The position numbers and the translations under genes were made by a program. Of a DNA stretch of 12,242 nucleotides, positions 8,645 through 12,242 are shown piece by piece (the stretch's first letter is position 1; each line of letters begins with the position of its first letter). The stretch comes from Auxenochlorella pyrenoidosa (lineage: Eukaryota > Chlorophyta > Trebouxiophyceae > Chlorellales > Chlorellaceae), in NCBI GenBank assembly GCA_001430745.1, contig KQ481947.1, positions 65,413 through 77,654 of the forward strand, written 5' to 3'. Below the pieces are notes generated by a model, which worked only from the letters and a program-made list of their open reading frames with translations, was not told where the DNA came from and searched no databases.

Positions 8645-9051
8645 GGCTGGTAAGGAGACGAGAGTAGAGTAGCAGTGCAACCAGAGGGGACGAGCCGAGG
8701 GGCTCCTGCTCCCCGCGATTCGAGCGCAGCGCGGCGGGCTGCTAAGCATGAATGGTCGTCAATCTCAGCTTGATGGACCTTGATCTTTCCTGTATAATCT
8801 GTGTTTAGACCGTCAGCCCCGGCAACAAGCCAGCACATGTAGCTTCAGGCTCGGGTAGATGCACCTTTCACGCATCCACCCGCGGCGCCGGCTGCGGGGC
8901 AGGGAGCACAGCTGCCTCGTGTGTTGCCGTGGCTACCCTGCTACTCGCCTTTCACGCTTGCCCTGCACATCTTTACACCTCATGAGACCGTAAAACAAGC
9001 ACAGTTTACATACAGGAGCTGTCTGCCTGCCTTTCCTTACAGTGCCCTCCC
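8645..9051. other. Intergenic: HyuA-DUF917 3' flank and MYND 5' flank
   Basis: These 407 nt lie between two head-to-tail minus-strand genes. The right part (about 8970-9050) carries three minus-strand TGTAA motifs. The left part should hold the promoter and 5' UTR of the MYND gene. I see no convincing gene. A minus-strand attatac-like AT-rich element at about 8791-8799 is the only TATA-like sequence I noticed, and is weak. Confidence 0.6.
8973..9041 (-). terminator. Cluster of three TGTAA signals after the HyuA-DUF917 gene
   Basis: TTACA on the + strand occurs at 9037-9041, 9006-9010 and 8973-8977. These give three minus-strand TGTAA motifs 11 to 79 nt beyond the stop codon at 9054-9052. The cluster independently supports this as the 3' end of the gene; the 9010 or 8977 copy is the more usual distance. 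Confidence 0.6.
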
Positions 9052-12000
9052 TCAGCGGGGGATGCCGGCAAGGGACGGGCAGGGTGCCAGCGGCACGAAA
9101 GGCACGTCGCCGTGGCCAAAGGCTGCTGGGCCCACCAGACGCAGCGCCTGGGGCGTGGTCAGCAGGGGGTGGGCGGGCAGGCCCAGCACCGCCACCCGCA
9201 GCCCGTACCGCATCTCCTCGGTGGCGATGGGCAGCCCCGCTGTCGGCGGGGCAGGGGCGGGGGAGGGGCGGGGAGGGGCGGCAGGTCGGGTACTCCAAGT
9301 ACTGCAGCACACCTGGGATACGCATGCCTTGCTGCGTTGGTGGTACCGCAGCCACAGCTACAGCAGGTGAGGACTTGGGGGCGTTGCCACACAAGAGGGC
9401 CTCGATCAACCCAACGACAGCTGCTAGATGCCCAGTCCACCCGCTCACTCTCAGATTCGATGCAGCAGATGAGGTCGGGCACCGAGGCGACCACCTCTGC
9501 TGGCAGACCTCCCGCTGGCGCTGCGGCTGCCGGCCCTGCAACGCCCTGTGCTGGTGCCGCATCGACGGGTGCCACCAGTGGCGGGGGCGCAGCAGCATGG
9601 TCAGCGGCCTCGCTGCGCCCCACTGCTGCTGCCAGCCCGCTCTCCCCTCCCACGGGTGCCTCCAAAGCCGCCGCCGCCGGCTCCAGGGCAGCCACCAGGT
9701 TTTCGTTCTGGAAGTCTATCAGCATGCTGCGCCCGCTGTGCGCGCCGGCGCCGGCCATGCGCAGCCGCCCCTGCGCAAAGCCGCCGCTGGTGGCGCGCTG
9801 CACGTCCACCACCTTGCCTGGAGGGGCGGTTTGCGCAAGGCCGAGGGAGAAGGAAGAGTGGGCGGGGGGCAAGCAGGACAGTTGTGAGCCTTCCCAGTGC
9901 CTTGCTTGGCAGCAGGCATGCAAGCATCAACCATGGAGAGAATCCAGGCGGTTGGGACCAGAGGCCGGCTGTTGGGGCGCACCCTCCAACAGTACACAGC
10001 CGCCGCCGGCCGCGGCAATGGCCGCTGCTGCATCCTGCTTGGCATGCCGTGCTGCCGCCACCGCCTGCGCCAGCCGCCAGGCCAGGCTCAGGGAGTGAGG
10101 CACCATCACCTGCCGCAGCTGGGCGCCTGCAGTAAGGACCACTAACAAGCACACTCCTTGCGGGTAACGTTGCCGACTAGACAGGGTTCATTGAGCAACC
10201 GACGTTGGCGGTGCACATCCAACTGCCAGGCGCGCAACGCGCCTGTGAGCGGCCGGGCGGCGAAGCCGGCGCTGCAGCCCAGCTCGGCGCACAGCTGGCG
10301 CAGCATGCGCTCCACCCAGCCCGCATCCGCCGCCCGCTGCACCACCACCACATTGCCCTGCAGAAGGATGCATGCCTCCGCGGCTGAGCAAGGGCTTGAG
10401 TGCAGGCGCTGCTCTGGTCTGGCGGGCGAAGCGCCGCTGGGCTGGGGCCGGCCTGCAGCGCCCCCCACCTTTTCATCTGCCAGCGCTGCGGGCGTTACCG
10501 GCAGCCCGGCGATGGCAGAGGTCATCATCTGGGGCAGGAAGGGCAGAGGTCAAGAGCTTGGCGCGACAGGGCTGGCACACGCTGACGCCAGAGACAGAGC
10601 ACAGCATGGCACAGCGCGGGGCAGGGCAGCGCAGCGCACAACGGCGGAGCACCCCCAGCAAAGGCAGTTCCCCACCGACCCTCCTCCCAAACCCGCTGCC
10701 ACACACCCACTCTCCCTGCAGCTGCCGCCACCCCGGCAGGCTGGCAGGGTCCGGAGGGGCTTGCCTGCAGCTCTGGGAAGGCTCGCCCCATCAGGTCGCA
10801 GTCCACCACCGGCAGCCCCAGCCGGGCGCCCACCACAAGAGGCTCGATGCCGTTGCCCCCGCCCACCTCCCCCGCCATCACGGCAGCCAGCCTGGTGCCG
10901 CATCCGCTGGGGTCACCCAGGCCGCCTGCAGGCAGTCCCATGGTTTCCGCCGCAGCGCTGCCTGCCGCGCCGGGCGCGGCTGCGCCCGGGTCTGCGGCGC
11001 CTCCTGCACCGCCCGCGTCAGCACCTATGCCCCCGCTGCTGCTGCCGCTGTGTGACATGCCGCTCTGGGAGGCTAAGTAGGCCTCCAGGGCGGCCTGTAG
11101 TGCTATCTCTGCCTGGTCAGAGTCCAGCTTCTCAAGGCCCACTGTGGGGGCGCCCATGTAGCCTGCGGCAGGGGAGCAGGCAGAGGAGCCGAGCTTGGGG
11201 GCATCTGTGTAGCCTGGGGAACCTGCGCCCATGTAGCCTGCAAGCAGGGGAACAGGGAGAGGAACAGGCAGGGGAGGCAGGGCCTTTGTGTGCACACGCG
11301 CTGCTGGCAGGGTGCACATTGGCGGGCCACACAAGTATTGCTGGCTTGCTGGGGGCCTTCCCATGAGCACCTGCACTTCGCCCGGCGCAACCCGCCGGTA
11401 GGTGGCCTCCAGGCGGGGCACTCAATCGCTGCAGCGGTGCTTCGTGGTGACTTCCCTCGTCAACCTACCGCCCAGCCCGTACCTGCGTCCGCCACGAGCT
11501 GGTGGTCTGCAACCTGTGAGGGCGAGACGACGCGCATGCTACCAAGGCCCAGCCTGCACGGCATGCACGGGCCAGCATCCAGACTTGTTCACTTTGCAGG
11601 CGCTGGCAACAGCGCCGGGAGGGGCTGCAGGGCTGTACGCAAGGAAAGGAAGATCGGAAGGCAGCGCAGGGCAGACGCGCATCCACTGATGTCACAGGCA
11701 GCCGGCCCCTCCCTGGCCCCGACCTTCGCAGCTCCATCAGCGCCCCCAGCAGCGCCCTGTGGGGGCTGCCACCTCCGCCGCAGCCCAGGATGCCGCAGCC
11801 GATCGCAATCAGGTGCAGATCCGGCTCCTCCAGCAGCCACTCGCCAGCAGGAGACAGCTGAGGCCTCCACGCCGCCAGGACGCCGCTGGAGGGCTCCTCA
11901 CCGCGGCTAGGCAGCGGGGCCCAGGCTGCCACAGCCGCTGGCGTGGTTGCTGGTGCTGGCAGTGAGGGTAGCCCTCCAGGACATTGGTCTGCTGCTGTCA

Positions 12001-12242
12001 AAGCGCTGCCCAACGCGGCCACCTCTGATGGGTTTACCGCCGCCGCCGCTGCCTCTTCCTGTGTTGGCGCCACCTCTGCCCCGGTGCCCTGGCTTGCAAG
12101 GCCGCCAGGCTGGCCTGCCCCCAGCCAGCCCACCTCGAGCTCTCCTATCATCCTCACCCTCACCCTGCTGACGCTGCCGGGCAGGTAGGCCAGCGGCACC
12201 TCCTCAAGGACAGCCAGGCGGCAGCCGCCGGGCCGCGCTCCC
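9052..12242 (-). CDS. Hydantoinase/oxoprolinase (HyuA) - DUF917 fusion protein, 5'-partial
   Basis: Exons, in transcript order: 12242-11724 (continues beyond the window), 11538-11483, 11162-10765, 10528-10469, 10357-10243, 10126-9983, 9817-9449, 9239-9052. They join in frame to 615 visible residues and TGA. Residues 1-33 (LEEVPLAYLPGS, RVRVRMIGEL) look like the C-terminal end of a HyuA-type ATP-dependent hydantoinase/oxoprolinase. An Ala/Pro-rich linker follows (about 34-136). The rest is a full DUF917 domain (Pfam S-Me-THD): AIGCGILGCGGGGSP (146-160), GAPTVGLEKL (195-204), GEVGGGNG (289-296), DCDLMGRAFPELQ (312-324), GKVVDVQR, IDFQNENLVA, GLPIATEEMRYGLRV and GPAAFGH near the end. Low-complexity Gly/Ala/Ser inserts interrupt it at about 222-280 and before VPDLICC. 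This family acts on hydantoins and S-methyl-thiohydantoins; the substrate here is unknown. Two introns have GC donors (10764 and 10242), placed there because only those joins restore the family motifs. The ATG at 11421 in a long open frame is intronic. Confidence 0.85.
11150..11241 (-). repeat. Duplicated 3' splice-site segment in the HyuA-DUF917 gene
   Basis: The 17-mer gcgcccatgtagcctgc (+ strand) is present exactly at 11150-11166 and 11225-11241, 75 nt apart. A shorter relative (tgtagcctg) lies at 11208-11216. On the minus strand each reads cag|GGCTACA-type sequence (an acceptor followed by GCTACA), giving acceptors with first exon bases at 11237, 11213 and 11162. All three are in the same reading frame. 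Confidence 0.85.
11163..11482 (-). other. HyuA-DUF917 intron with long open frame (320 nt)
   Basis: The donor is gcag|gtacgg at 11482 and the acceptor is gccgcag ending at 11163, phase 1. Removing it gives VADAGYMGAPTVGLEKL, as expected of the family. The intron is open in the downstream frame from 11421 and holds two further acceptor-like sites. Its minus strand is strongly pyrimidine-rich between 11241 and 11282. Confidence 0.75.

Noticed and set aside
9112..10098. 328-codon open frame on the plus strand
   Set aside because: It is antisense to the last three exons of the HyuA-DUF917 gene, with low-complexity composition and no motif.
10158..11366. 402-codon open frame on the plus strand
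   Set aside because: It is antisense to DUF917 exons and introns whose motifs are clear on the minus strand. Its product is Arg/Pro/Ala-rich, typical of a shadow frame.
11163..11421. ATG at 11421 (minus) as a start for a DUF917-only protein
   Set aside because: This gives MPRLEATYRR..., unlike the family, and omits the GCGILGCGGGG exon. Splicing 11483 to 11162 instead gives VADAGYMGAPTV exactly in frame, so the segment is intronic.

Overview
The window looks like nuclear DNA of a GC-rich green alga, most likely a chlorophyte and possibly a trebouxiophyte. The evidence is the codon bias, short exons split by many 100-600 nt introns with GT-AG (sometimes GC-AG) borders, TGTAA polyadenylation-type signals, and an algal-type phototropin. 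I see no bacterial operon, CRISPR array, transposon, tRNA or rRNA. The genus cannot be fixed from the sequence alone.

There are three spliced genes. (1) The left half, 302-5823 on the + strand, is the 3' part of a phototropin blue-light receptor kinase. It carries one LOV domain (LOV2 by its sequence), a linker, a complete AGC-type kinase domain with a long activation-loop insertion, and a Ser/Ala-rich tail. LOV1 and the N-terminus lie left of the window. (2) 8644-6604 on the - strand is a complete six-exon gene, by my reconstruction, for a 416-residue helical protein with a TPR-like stretch and a C-terminal MYND zinc finger. It converges tail-to-tail with the phototropin gene. (3) 12242-9052 on the - strand is the 3' part of a fusion gene. 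The tail of a hydantoinase/oxoprolinase (HyuA) domain is joined through a low-complexity linker to a complete DUF917 / S-methyl-thiohydantoin-desulfurase-like domain. It runs off the right edge.

The reading frames of all three models close exactly across every proposed junction: 14 exons for the phototropin, 6 for the MYND gene and 8 for the fusion gene. That closure is the main support for the models. Several boundaries remain inferences, above all the phototropin donor at 1894 versus 1912 and the acceptor of MYND exon 4.

The genes are functionally unrelated: light signalling, a probable adaptor protein, and hydantoin-type amide metabolism. The window reads as ordinary gene-dense algal chromosome. 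The points worth a second look concern splicing: decayed copies of an exon end plus its splice donor inside a phototropin intron, a photoactive-cysteine codon split by that intron, a cluster of GC-AG introns, and a duplicated set of three in-frame splice acceptors in the fusion gene. I did not find a credible new multi-gene system.
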